A stretch of DNA of 64,000 nt from Enoplolaimus lenunculus (Eukaryota; Nematoda; Enoplea; Enoplida; Thoracostomopsidae), in assembly GCA_030248215.1 (NCBI GenBank), contig JASANG010001116.1, forward strand, positions 1 through 64,000, given 5' to 3'. The position numbers and the translations under genes were made by a program. The notes beneath the pieces were generated by a model that ran no database searches, had not been told where the DNA came from, and saw only the letters and a program-made list of their open reading frames with translations. Of the stretch, positions 34,801 through 45,098 are shown piece by piece. The first letter of the stretch is position 1, and each line of letters starts with the position of its first letter.

Positions 34801-37523
34801 ATATATATGACACCCGCCCTTGCCTATCACAGCCCAAACGTCACGAGATAATGCATATTTGGCATTTTTGAACGGAAGTGTATAAATTGCAATATCTACG
34901 AAAAATAAAGAGTAGATATTATGACATAATTTTTATCTTGTCAAAATTTTACCTTTAATAATTTTAGGAAGAACTTTTTGTTAACATTACGCAAAAGCGA
35001 GTTGCAGTACGTATACAGTAAACGATATTACAGGCCAGTAGCCAGGTCACCTTGCTAGTGGAGGCCGAAAAATTATCAGGAGGGACATTCAAGGGTTTTC
35101 AATGACTTACAAGCAAGGTTGAAAATTTTCTAAGGGGGAGGAAAATTTTTTCCAGGGGGCTCAGCCCATTGCCCCCCACCTTTGCTACGGGCCCGCTTTA
35201 ATATAATTAATTCGGTAAGAAAGTACTTACTTCTTAACATTATTAAGTCCTAATGGGTCATCAACGTAATAATTCTCGTACTACTGTAAAACAGTCCGAT
35301 TCTGGGTATGGACCTATGTCACTTTAACCCCTTCTCACATTGAGTTGCCTATAGGCAACTCAGCGCAGTGTATATACGTTATACATAGTACTAAATCATC
35401 ACAAGACGTGAGAGCCCCCTCGGGCTCGAGCGTCAAGCTCCTATAGCTGAGTGGTGATGGTATACGCTTCCCACTCCAGTCACTGGAGTTCGAATCCTAG
35501 CATAAAAGTAGGTCTCAGGGGAAATAGAAAATATTCATGTGAGAAAGGGTTAAGAAACTTTGTTAGAAGGATACCATTAGGGATTATTGTTGTACATTTG
35601 TTTTACCAGAAACTTTGCACGAAGAAATTCAAAATCCTTTCACACAAACCGCAAATAGTTTACAGAAGCTGCAGCGAGAGTTTGCGTGTAGTCAGTACTC
35701 CCTACCCAGGGACTCTGTTTTGTCCTTGTTATCCAATTACACTGTGTGTTGCCATCAGGCCCTGGTTATAGCATCGTTTGTGACGCAAGTGTTATGGTGG
35801 TAGGTGGACAATTTTTATGCATCTATGCGTACATATTTAAATACAAACTATTATGGACGAACCTGGGCACAAATACAGACTTGTTTGATTGAAACATCAC
35901 TTCAAGTATTTTAGTTGTATCCAGTTCAGTTGATGTGCTTAAATATACCGAAACACGCGATGCGTTTTGAAATTCGCGTTTTTGAATCAACTTAAAATAA
36001 ACTCAAAAAAATGGTACGAAAAATACTGACATTAGCTCATGTAAAGATCAAACGAAGACCGTTTTTCTACGGGATTGCAATAGAGTAAGCTTAAGCTTTA
36101 GATCAGTTGTTTGGCTTTTTTACTTAGACTTAGGAATATGCTTGTACTACTGTTACGGGTGCGTTGTTTACATTGGCCCTGACGGCTTCATGACCCTTGC
36201 CGAAATGTTTGAACATTGAAAAGCTCTAAGTAAGTTAAAAGCTTTGACACCTCAAATTTTCTAAGTTACCCACAACCTACTCAATCAAAATACTCAGGCT
36301 TTCAGCTAAAAGTGTGAGACGTCTTACTTACTGTCAATATTCAGTATACGATTTTATACTGCACAAAACACATTGCGTTGTGTATTGATCAGGGCCGGAG
36401 CACCCACTCTCAATACCCCCATTTGGGCGATCCCACCCGTATAGGGACCCCTGTCTAACGGATAAAACAAAAAACCGCCGGAATTTTGAAATGCGTCTGG
36501 CTTCTTGCTCGGCTCGCATCACTCGCAAATTTGACACAACCCTGCCTTTCCGCGATTTTTTCAATGACTTTGGCAGTACACAGGCCTTACAATTAGCACC
36601 ACGCTGCTAAATGCTAACAAATGTTCTCGCTCGCTACACTCGCTGGTTTACAATTTTACTTAAGATAACTCTTGTGAAACGAAATACTGAAGAAGGAAAT
36701 TAAAGAAATTTTTAAGTGAGGCGCGCCTTGTGCTGTCTCCCCTGGTTGGAGCATATGCAGATTGTAACAGGTTTTATCTAAAATATGAGCTGTTTAGCTA
36801 CTTGAAAAGAAAATGTCAAAAAACTTTCGCACTGCGCGCGAAGTTTGTTTCATTTTAAAGATGACTTCACTTTCTAGATCCATTATTTTCAACTTTTGTG
36901 TTTTACACAGTTTTGAAAGGGTGTCCGACAGCTATCAAACACGAGCATGAAGTCGAACAGCCTTAGATCAAAACATCGATAAATTCTGTTTCTACATCTA
37001 CGCTGGTGGGGCCCACCCTAAAGCTTGGGAGAGACCCGCCCCTGCACAGCAAAATATGGTGAGTCAAATTGACTCTCTCCGAAATAGGCTCTACGGGACT
37101 ACACAAACTGAGTCAAATTCGACTCAGCCAGAGTCAAACATGCGACTCAGTTAATCGAATTTGACTCTGCCGGAGTCGAATTTTGACTCAATTTGTGTAG
37201 TCCCGTAGAGCCTATTTCGGAGAGAGTCAATCTGACTCATCATTTTTTGCTGTGTGTCTGCTCCGACACTGGTATTGATTTCACGTACATCGTTTGGAAT
37301 TAGTTGCTAAAAGTATACTTAAATATGAGCAAGTTTCAAATACAACGGTTTAGGATAACTTAAACTGACACAGAAAATTCTGAGCACAGCGTTGTTTTAC
37401 CTGCTCATAGACGGCATTGCTTTGTCGCGTAATTTCTTCACTTGAAAGTTGTTGTATTTTGGCCGCTATCGCTTTTCGAAGCTCGGATTTTGCAACAGCA
37501 GTCGTTGAAACACTCGCCATCAT
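31864..37523 (-). CDS. MTHFS: 5-formyltetrahydrofolate cyclo-ligase (MTHFS), one exon not found
   Basis: Cytosolic enzyme converting 5-formyl-THF to 5,10-methenyl-THF with ATP. Exon 1 (37523-37401) encodes AKSELRKAIAAKIQQLSSEE then ITRQSNAVYEQ, the N-terminal helix with the family's K-x-x-L-R. Another exon (33886-33750) encodes MEMLKLNSMSDYNSLPETMW then HIKQP, matching the human MDMVRIES...LPKTSWNIPQP stretch. The last exon (32105-31864) encodes SLELMLMPGVAFTINGHRLG then HGGGFYDRYL, the substrate/ATP loop (usually RLGRGKGYYD; here the usual Arg and Lys are His and Gly). The phases of the last junction fit (1 then 2 bases). Between exons 1 and 2 about 44 residues, containing the FLSM...EI strand of the family, are missing; exon 2 needs a partner ending in phase 2, which I could not locate. 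Start set at the first of two adjacent ATGs; ATGs farther upstream are possible. The stop codon lies within an AATAAA. Confidence 0.85.
32179..32621. mobile_element. GGGTAAAAAA-rich inverted-repeat element in MTHFS intron
   Basis: GTGGGACGTGGGTAA at the left and CGGGTAATGTCCCA at the right. TTTTACCCGCGGGTAAA-type motifs recur inside. No coding capacity. Confidence 0.45.
35328..35549 (+). mobile_element. TTAA-flanked element carrying a tRNA-like box
   Basis: TTAA then CCCCTTCTCACATTGAG at the left; CATGTGAGAAAGGG then TTAA at the right. The ends are inverted, as in piggyBac-type elements. Inside are a 20-bp perfect palindrome (GAGTTGCCTATAGGCAACTC) and a tRNA-like region: A box TAGCTGAGTGG and B box GAGTTCGAATCC. 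Sister copies at 51106-51368 and 51402-51665; a partial interior (CGTCAAGCTCATATAGCTG) at about 20440. Confidence 0.7.
35610..35803 (+). CDS. Possible exon of an unknown gene, opposite MTHFS intron
   Basis: After a TTTTACCAG acceptor the plus strand reads LHEEIQNPFTQTANSLQKLQ, REFACSQYSLPRDSVLSLLS and NYTVCCHQALVIASFVTQV before a stop at 35803, with a GTAGGT donor at 35800. The composition (amphipathic helices, mixed charges) looks like protein, unlike most open frames here. No family recognised and no partner exons found. It could be a nested gene or chance. Confidence 0.3.
36038..36178 (-). repeat. TTAGGC-core element, sense to MTHFS
   Basis: CATGTAAAGATC at one end, GTTTACATTGGCC at the other, with GGGATTGCAATAGAGTAAGC and a short TTAGACTTAGG core. 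In the MTHFS transcript it reads in the CCTAAG orientation. Confidence 0.6.
37045..37254. mobile_element. GAGTC-family MITE in MTHFS intron
   Basis: CACAGCAAAATATGGTGAGT at the left and CATTTTTTGCTGTG at the right, with near-perfect inverted arms (CTCCGAAATAGGCTCTACGG). Same interior as 3565-3780 but the terminal bases are CACAGC rather than CACTGT. Confidence 0.65.
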
Positions 37524-38425
37524 ACGTACTTTTGCCAATAAACATTGAACCATTAGGTTTAATTTGGCATGGCAACCGTGAAACTTGTACGTATCAAACA
37601 TATATTTTATAGTTGTTTAGTGATCCCAAACTGTTGGCACAAATACAGGTGCAACTGAAAAGTCCCTCATTCACTCAGTGTGGTGGGGTCAAGTCCTACG
37701 TTAAAGCAGGGTCTTTTCGGTTATCCCCAGCTGCTCGCGTGTCTAAAAATGGTTCGATTTTAAAATTTTTTGCATAGTTGAGCTTTTCAAGACGTCCACT
37801 GATCATTCCACGCCTAAATCAGAATTTTTGAAAAATTTTGATTTTTTCAAAGTCCCAAGCTTCCCACTCGGGACCCCAAATTTTTTTGGTCAAAAAGTTT
37901 AAATTAAAGCATCATTCGACGCGGCTTGTTGTGCTGAGTCAAATGGTATTTAAAGGGTACAACCGAAAGGCTGCCTCCGGTTCCGGTAAAATTGCTGCTG
38001 TAGGTTCCGAAAAATTCTGTAATGAAAATTCGCATAGTTCTACAGAAGTCATTGGTTTGGTACGTTTCGTTCTAACATTTGGTACAATTTAAGGGAAAAA
38101 TTGGCGAGATTTTGTAAAAAGTTTGGCGAAGCTCAAAATACTCTGTGTCCGCCCAAAATCAATAGAGCAGAAAATTTTGCTCTTTACGTTTACTTGCGGT
38201 CGAGAATTGCAACAGATTAAGTAATTAAAACTTTACTTAAACAAAGTAAAACACGAATTATAATAATGCAATCAAAAGATAACTATGTATATTATATATC
38301 TATATTATATACATATATATTATATATTAAATATATATACATATTACATCATGCATACATAATAAAAACGCACCAAGTCAAATATGAAAAACATCCTTTA
38401 ATGCAAACTAGCGCAATATAACGAC
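37524..38425. other. Gap between MTHFS 5' end and FMO 3' end
   Basis: 37690-38160 resembles the ATTTTTTTGGTCAAAAAG element near 12345-12690 with a CCGGTTCCGG remnant. 38280-38350 is an AT microsatellite (TATATATTA variants). No gene seen. Confidence 0.5.
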
Positions 38426-41400
38426 CTAAATCTCTTCAAAATTTTCATCGTCACAAATTCGAAAATTAACATTTTTGTATCGAGTCAAATTGACACATCT
38501 CAAGGAATGAACGTGTCCGTATAACTTGGAAACTGCTGGTTTCACAAGATTAGTCATTTGAGCAGTTTTACACAGACGCTCGGCATACTCCCATTGGCCT
38601 GGATGACCCAAATAATGAGCTTTATGAGCAGGTAAGCCAAGCTTATTCCTACGATAATCACAATCTTTCTCAATTGCACGAAACATTGTTTCTGGTGACG
38701 GAAGCTTTGCTGCGCCAGAAAGAATTTGAAGGCAAAATCGCACCTGAAATACAATAAACTTGTCGGCCTCAAACCGTTAAATTGGAATATATATTGTTAA
38801 CGAAACAAAAATTACCTAACATTGACTTAGAGGGACTCCCCACACAACTGGTATGCCACAAAGTTACATTTTATTGTTCTAATTAGCGCCCATATTCTCA
38901 AATGTGTATAGCATCGATCACCAGTTGGTATTAATAGGTTTTCAAACTGACAAACTGGTGCGGTTGTAAATTTTAAATCTGGCACAGAAACAAGATCTAT
39001 GATAAAGTGGTGATAGGTGCTACAGACATTTGAGAATACGGTCATAGCACATAAGTGCACAACACGACCATTTAACCGTGTAAAATAAATCAATATTGAA
39101 CGTAAAAATCAAATTTTTACTGCATACTGTAGTGACCCGAACCAGAGGAGGACTGTTATTTATTTGACCTCTCCAGAGGGTACCCCTCTGTTATTCGGTT
39201 ACGGACAGTTATTTATTTTTAAAACACACTCCGCCACCCTTTATTGCTGATATTTATACGGTACTGGCACTATCCGTTGTATTAAGCGTTTATTTGTCTT
39301 GTGTCAATAGTTTGAGCGATCATGCAAGGTTATACTTAGGGATGTACTTTCAAAATTTAAGTACACTTCAAAGTTTCGAACTCAAATTATTTGTTCCTGG
39401 AGGCATTTATGCACTACAATTAGGGATAATTGACATTTATGAACTCTAATTACAGTTTAGAGACTCTATCAGCTTACGGACACTTATTAAGGACACGGAC
39501 TCCTATTGTTTGGGACTCAAATTGGCGACCCCCTCTTACTACCTCCATCCTCTTATTCGGGTCACTACAGTATTTGCTCCAAAAACTGAAACATTTTTAA
39601 ACTTCAGAATTACTAAAAACACGATAGTACCTAAATACAAAAATTACTAAAAAACTTGATGCTTCTACACCCCCTACACAACCTACTTAGCCCCCCCCCA
39701 CCCCAGCATTACCTGCGTATCGAACAACGGAAACGGCAGTACCACCGTGAAAAGTCCAATAAAAAACAAATTTTGCAATTCCGGATGCAAACAGTGTTCG
39801 TACAACGGTGCTACTCGACGCCCGCGTTGTGTGATTTCAATCGGAACTTCCGTTTTATGCGTCGTTGAATTGCAACTTTTTAAATTTAAAAACGGAAAAC
39901 TATATTCGTAGCCGGTACATAGTACAATTGCGTCCAAGGCAACACAACAACCGTCCTTCAACGCGGCCTCCTGCGGTCCAATTATTGATTGAATGCCGGC
40001 CGTTTGGGCAACGTTTTCAGGCAGCGGTGATTTCAGCGGCTCTTTGTTATGACATAAGTAAACCTAAAACAATACGCGTTTAATATATAATGTTAATTAA
40101 GACAGGTTTGAAATAAAAAATGCCGATTAGCTAAATTTACTCTTAGATATTTAGTCACAGCCATATATATCTGCTGCAAGCCTGCTGTATGCATATTTTG
40201 TCAATACGATTTTTTGCAAATTTTGATCCAATCCTTATAACTGGGCAGGCTGTAACAAACTGACTGCCTTTCGTCTTCAGTTCCGGTATCGCTGCCACCG
40301 TTGTTGCCGTGCCGTATCCATCCCACCGAGTCCATTATATTTCTCTTTGCCATATTGTCCACATTGCCATATTTCCTCCGTTTCCGATGTAACATAAGAC
40401 CGGATGTCAAAATACAGGATACCAGACCCAGAACCAGATAGTGAATTTTTACACAAACCAGGAACCGTTGTTAACCAGATAGCATACACTATATTAAAAG
40501 CAATGACATTAACTGAACCCGTTATATATCTAAGAACGTAATCGGTTTTCGAACAAATACAAATTCGCGTTATCTTAATGACGCTGCGTTAGTCTGGTTT
40601 GTCTTCCGTCTTCGTCTGCTAATAACGATTGCACAATAGATGCAAATCAACCTATCACTTGCCCCAGAACTTGATGAAATAGTCTTACGTTCAACGATGC
40701 TCTTTGAAATATGCCGACACTCATATAATAATTAAACGCCTACTGTGCTGTTTGAGTAGAATATAAAATAGAAAACTTCAACGATAAACCGTCCTGAGGT
40801 ATCTTCGAAAACTTAAGTATTTTCCAAGCGTTAAGAGTCCAAAAAGTACGACATCGACGGGAAAATATGACGAGGTATACAATATGGAAGCTGGCAGTAT
40901 GGCACTCGAAATGAACAAAATACGACAGAAGAAAAATATGGCACAACACCGGCACAAAATTGACCCCCGCGTTCGGCTCTGACTCTTCCAGCTGCAGATA
41001 GTGAACGTGAGGTGTCGCCCAAACAAAGCTTATAACAAATTATGCCTCAGCAAAATTCAACATCATTTTAGCTGCGTAATTTCGCTTCATTTCCACGTCC
41101 GAAGAAATATATCGACCACTTGTTCGTACTGTGGTTATATCTCAATTTAGCCTACATTCTGTTAACTGATATCGTGCATAACAACGAGTCCAACAGTAAA
41201 AAAAATAACTTTCTTAACATTTTCCAAACTAAATTCACTGGAATTTTTTAAATTCAAACTGCAATACAACCTACCTGCTTGGCGACAGTAGCCAATTCAA
41301 GCGCAATATCACATCCAGAGGGTCCAGCCCCAAGACACGCCACCCGTAATCCTGTAAACGGTTCCGGACACCGATAGCTATGACTATGCAGTAGTAGACC

Positions 41401-44176
41401 AGAAAACGTTTCTAAACCGCTAATTTCAGGGTAATCAGGAACGGAATAATGTCTGAAACGTACATACAATTTTAAACAGGCGACTACAATAGCATTATGC
41501 AATTTCCACAATATCATGCGTATACCAGGTGACTTTTGAGGCGGTAGTGCGCTGCACACTGTGGCTAAAAATGCAACGCAGTGAAGCTAAAAATATTTCA
41601 GTGTGCAGCGCACTACCCCACTCAAATGTCATTTGGTGTATATAGTCATGACATTGTGGATAAATTTTCAATACGTTAATATATCACAAATAGGAATCGG
41701 GTCAGAAACAAATTGTATTTTAAACGCTTTTCACGTTCGATATGTCATCACTGGGAAAACCTTTTATTGTAAGCGCAGAAAATCGTTACTGGGGCAAAAC
41801 CACCCTATAGTATTTGTCAAAATGCTATATTTAGCATCAATATAAACGCTTTTTTCAAAACGCGAAAATTGTTTTCTGCTTTTACCACGATTCCTTCCGG
41901 TTAAAGTACACAGTGCAATTCGTGTAAAAACGGGCCCGTAGACAGAGGGGTTTCCAGGGTAGGAAGGAGGGGCTCAGGTATCCTGGAAGAATTTTGCCTC
42001 CATCCTCTAGAAAATTTTCAATCTTGTTTGTAAGTCATCGAAAACCTTTGTATGCCACTCTTGAACAGTATTTAGCTTCCTCATCTACGAAGGTGACCTG
42101 GCTACGGGCCAGTGTAAATGTCACATCTTTAACTCACAACAGGAATTTCGGTTTGAGCACAAAAAAATTGCATAAAAAGATGGGCGTTCTCATCAAAGTC
42201 AAACCTTCAGTCCTACCATAATCCACTCACCCGTCGCATACAAACGCGTATCCCTACCATAATCCACTCACCCGTTGCATACAAACACGTATCCCTACCA
42301 TAATCCACTCACCCGTTGCATACAAACACGTATCCCTACCATAATCCACTCACCTGTTGCATACAAACACGTATCCCTACCATAATCCACTCACCCGTTG
42401 CATACAAACACGTATCCGTACCGTAATCCACTCACCCGTTGCATACAAACACGTATCCGTACCATAATCCACTCACCCGTTGCATACAAACACGTATCCC
42501 TACCATAATCCACTCACCCGTTGCATACAAACACGGCATCAAACATTTGTTCGTCAAATTTTCGTGTTTCTACATTTTGACTAGTAACAATCCATTTTGG
42601 TTTGTAAACATCTACTGCCATTGCAGTTTGACCAGAATCTACTACCGGACGCACATTAATGACTAAGTGACGAAACTAAAAAAAGCCGACATTTTTGGTG
42701 CAAAACCACGCAACTCAACGTTAAAAATGGTATCATTCGATTCGGCTTGTTCAACTGATCATAAAATATACTAACTAGCCAGTTTTGCGCAGATGATGTA
42801 GGCCAAAAACACAACGCGGACTGAGTAAATTCTTGCTACACAGTATGTACCCTGTTGCATACTCTTGTTAAATAGTATCATCATGCACTCTTGCTTTTAT
42901 TTTATTTTATTGGCCAATGTAAAGATCAGGCGCGGAACGTTTTTCTGTCGGAATGTAATAGAGTAAGTTTAAGCTTTAGATTAGTTTTTTGCTTTACTTA
43001 GGCTTAGGAATATGCTTATAATACTGTTTCGCTCCTGTTCTTTACAATGGCCATTTTATGTAATCAGAGCTGTACCGAGTAGTTGACAATATTTAAAGAC
43101 TGATCATTCTAATGATCAAAACGTGCCGACACTTTACAAACCTATTTTTTATTTCAATAAAAAGACTGATTCTGTGCATCTTTTTACTAAATATACCTTG
43201 ATAAATTTATACAGATCAAAATGGGTCGCGTAATCCTTCAAATATTGATAAACAGTACTGTGATGCAAAAAAGAACGACCTTCCTTCGGAAACGCAAAAT
43301 CCGGAAACGCCATGGCTTCCTTGGGTAGGTTGGTCCTGAAATTAAAATGTCAAAATTTACGCTTCACTAGAAAACCCATGTTCGTAGCCAAGAATTCGGT
43401 GGAGTCGTCGTCACACCGGTACAACGACAATTCGATGCCTGACAACTTGTACGACCGGAAACTTGCAATCCACAATCACATCTGCTTGACAATTTGTTGC
43501 CCATTCACTAACTTAGTCTTATGCTTAGGATGCTGCCAGACGACAAGCTATAGGTATATCCGGTCGACACATTGTCGTAGATTCCGCCGCACTAGTGTAA
43601 ATTTATACATTCAAGCGTAAATAAATTTTTCACAGCTAACATATATCTTTGTAACTGCACGTTTTTTCAATCCCTGTTTGCACCATGGTATATAGTTTTT
43701 GCTACGTCAGAAAAATTGTTACTTTCAGAAATAGAATTCACCGGTTAGAAAGCTACGAGACGTATCTCCAACTGGAAGCATAGCATAGATATATGCTATG
43801 CATTGCTGAGAACATACAGCTAGTAACGATACTAAGGATGGTGCTATACTTTTGGTGACGTTCGGCGTACAACGAGCGTTTACTACCCTATGGGACAGCA
43901 TATCAATTTGTAAACGAAAATTTTTTGATGTTCGACGCCGTCCGACGCCACACGACAAGTACTGCGTATACTAATAGTTTACCTCATATTTTGATACATG
44001 CTCGAATGTATTGGCAATCCGAAATCGTCACATTTTGTACGCTCCGTGTACACCCATGTTCCACCAACGGTTTCAGTTTGTTCGTACACAATCGGAGTAC
44101 CACTATATAAAACGGCTTGATGCGCCGTACAAAGACCCGCAGCCCCAGCACCTATGATACAAATACGACCAACCAT
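38426..44176 (-). CDS. FMO: Flavin-containing monooxygenase, complete
   Basis: FAD- and NADPH-dependent monooxygenase oxidising soft nucleophiles (N or S) on xenobiotics or metabolites. Exons 44176-43983, 43335-43197, 42675-42518, 41452-41275, 40063-39713 and 38743-38426 join in phase to 445 codons. Landmarks: FAD-binding GAGAAG at residues about 8-13 then VYEQTETVGGTW; RTNLPKEAMAFPDFAFP in exon 2; FDAVFVCNGHYSVPDYP across the exon 3/4 junction; the FMO signature FSGLLLHSHSY at about 180-190; NADPH-binding GAGPSG at about 205-210; VYLCHNKEPL; and LCTGYEYSFPFL. The C-terminus is short and lacks the hydrophobic anchor of vertebrate FMOs, closer to insect and plant-type FMOs, so it may be soluble. 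The exon 3 donor is the first unit of an 8-copy tandem repeat. Confidence 0.93.
39125..39572. mobile_element. TA-flanked DNA element in FMO intron 5
   Basis: CTGTAGTGACCCGAACCAGA at the left and TCTTATTCGGGTCACTACAG at the right, with TA on both sides. Inverted sister of 26373-26796, with the same CCTCTCCAGAGGGTACCCC motif near one end. Confidence 0.7.
41543..41617. repeat. Short palindromic repeat in FMO intron 3
   Basis: GGTAGTGCGCTGCACACTG and its exact complement CAGTGTGCAGCGCACTACC enclose 37 bases: a perfect 19-bp stem in the transcript. Confidence 0.7.
42212..42536 (-). repeat. 41-bp minisatellite built from the FMO exon 3 splice donor
   Basis: Eight units of exactly 41 bases (CCACTCACC begins at 42223 and every 41 bases to 42510). 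Read with the gene, each contains GTGTTTGTATGCAACGG followed by GTGAGTGGATTATGG, that is the last 17 exon bases, the 5' splice site and intron start. The copy next to the exon is the one in frame. Confidence 0.9.
42912..43052 (-). mobile_element. TTAGGC-core element, sense to FMO, 8-bp TSD
   Basis: GGCCAATGTAAAGATCAGG at one end and CCTGTTCTTTACAATGGCC at the other. The flanks ATTTTATT and ATTTTATG agree in 7 of 8 positions. Lies in FMO intron 2, with the CCTAAG orientation in the transcript. Confidence 0.75.
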
Positions 44177-45098
44177 TTACCCTATAGAAACAATCAAATT
44201 TAAAATTTTAACAATGAGAGACTTTTTCGAATTGGTCTGAAGCTGAATTGAATTTGTTTAATCACAAAGGATAAATAGAGATGTACACCGTCTATGCAAT
44301 TCGTGTCCAGCAAAAATCATTGTTCATAGCTAGTAAATAGTTGTAAAACACCAAAACTTGACATGAACTTGAAGAGAAACACATCTCTTAGCTGGAAGAT
44401 AAGCTTTTCTAGACTCTGGAAACAATCTTTTACTTTTTTGAAGTTTCATTTTGCAACACAATGGCCGATTCGCAATTTTACTGATTTTGCACTTCAAATC
44501 ACAAATATTGGGCAATGAATATGATGGACCAGTAACCTTGATGAACAACCAAGCAAAAGCCAGATCGCTATTCTTTAAAGGATAACCTTTACCTATACAC
44601 GTACATATTACGCAAATCAAGGTTAAAGTCTAAACCCAAGCCTAATCATAGATGAACTGGAAGCCATCTACTGCATTGTTTCTTGAGGAAATTGCGAAAA
44701 AAAATATATATATAATACTGTCCAATTTTCTTCCTAGAGGTTCGTTTCGCTCAGGCGAAAATCTGGATTAAACCTTGACAAGTATAAATCAAAGTTTTTA
44801 TAATCTATAGGATGCATCACTTAAAAAAATTACGGCATATAAATCTTTTCCCACGCCGATCGCACGCTCGAACAAAAATACAAACGCGATCAAATTTAAT
44901 AGAATTTAACAATCAAATTCAATAAAAACTCTGATACGAAAAGTATACAATATTAAACACAGTGCCTGAAAATATTTGGTTAAACTTTCCCCGTGTGAAT
45001 ATTTTCCATTTTCATCTCAAATCAAATTTCAAGCTAAAGGTCGAAAGTAAACGTAAGCTGAGATATTGAGCAATTGCAACAATGTCAAACGCAAAATG
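44177..45098. other. Gap between FMO start and NMD3 stop
   Basis: AT-rich sequence in which no gene, clear element or polyadenylation signal stood out. It should hold the FMO promoter and the NMD3 3' UTR. Confidence 0.5.

Noticed and set aside
38280-38350. AT-rich stretch as replication origin or promoter
   Set aside because: Simple microsatellite; no further signals.
42212-42536. Regular 41-base repeats as a CRISPR array
   Set aside because: No distinct spacers: the whole unit repeats. It overlaps a eukaryotic exon end.
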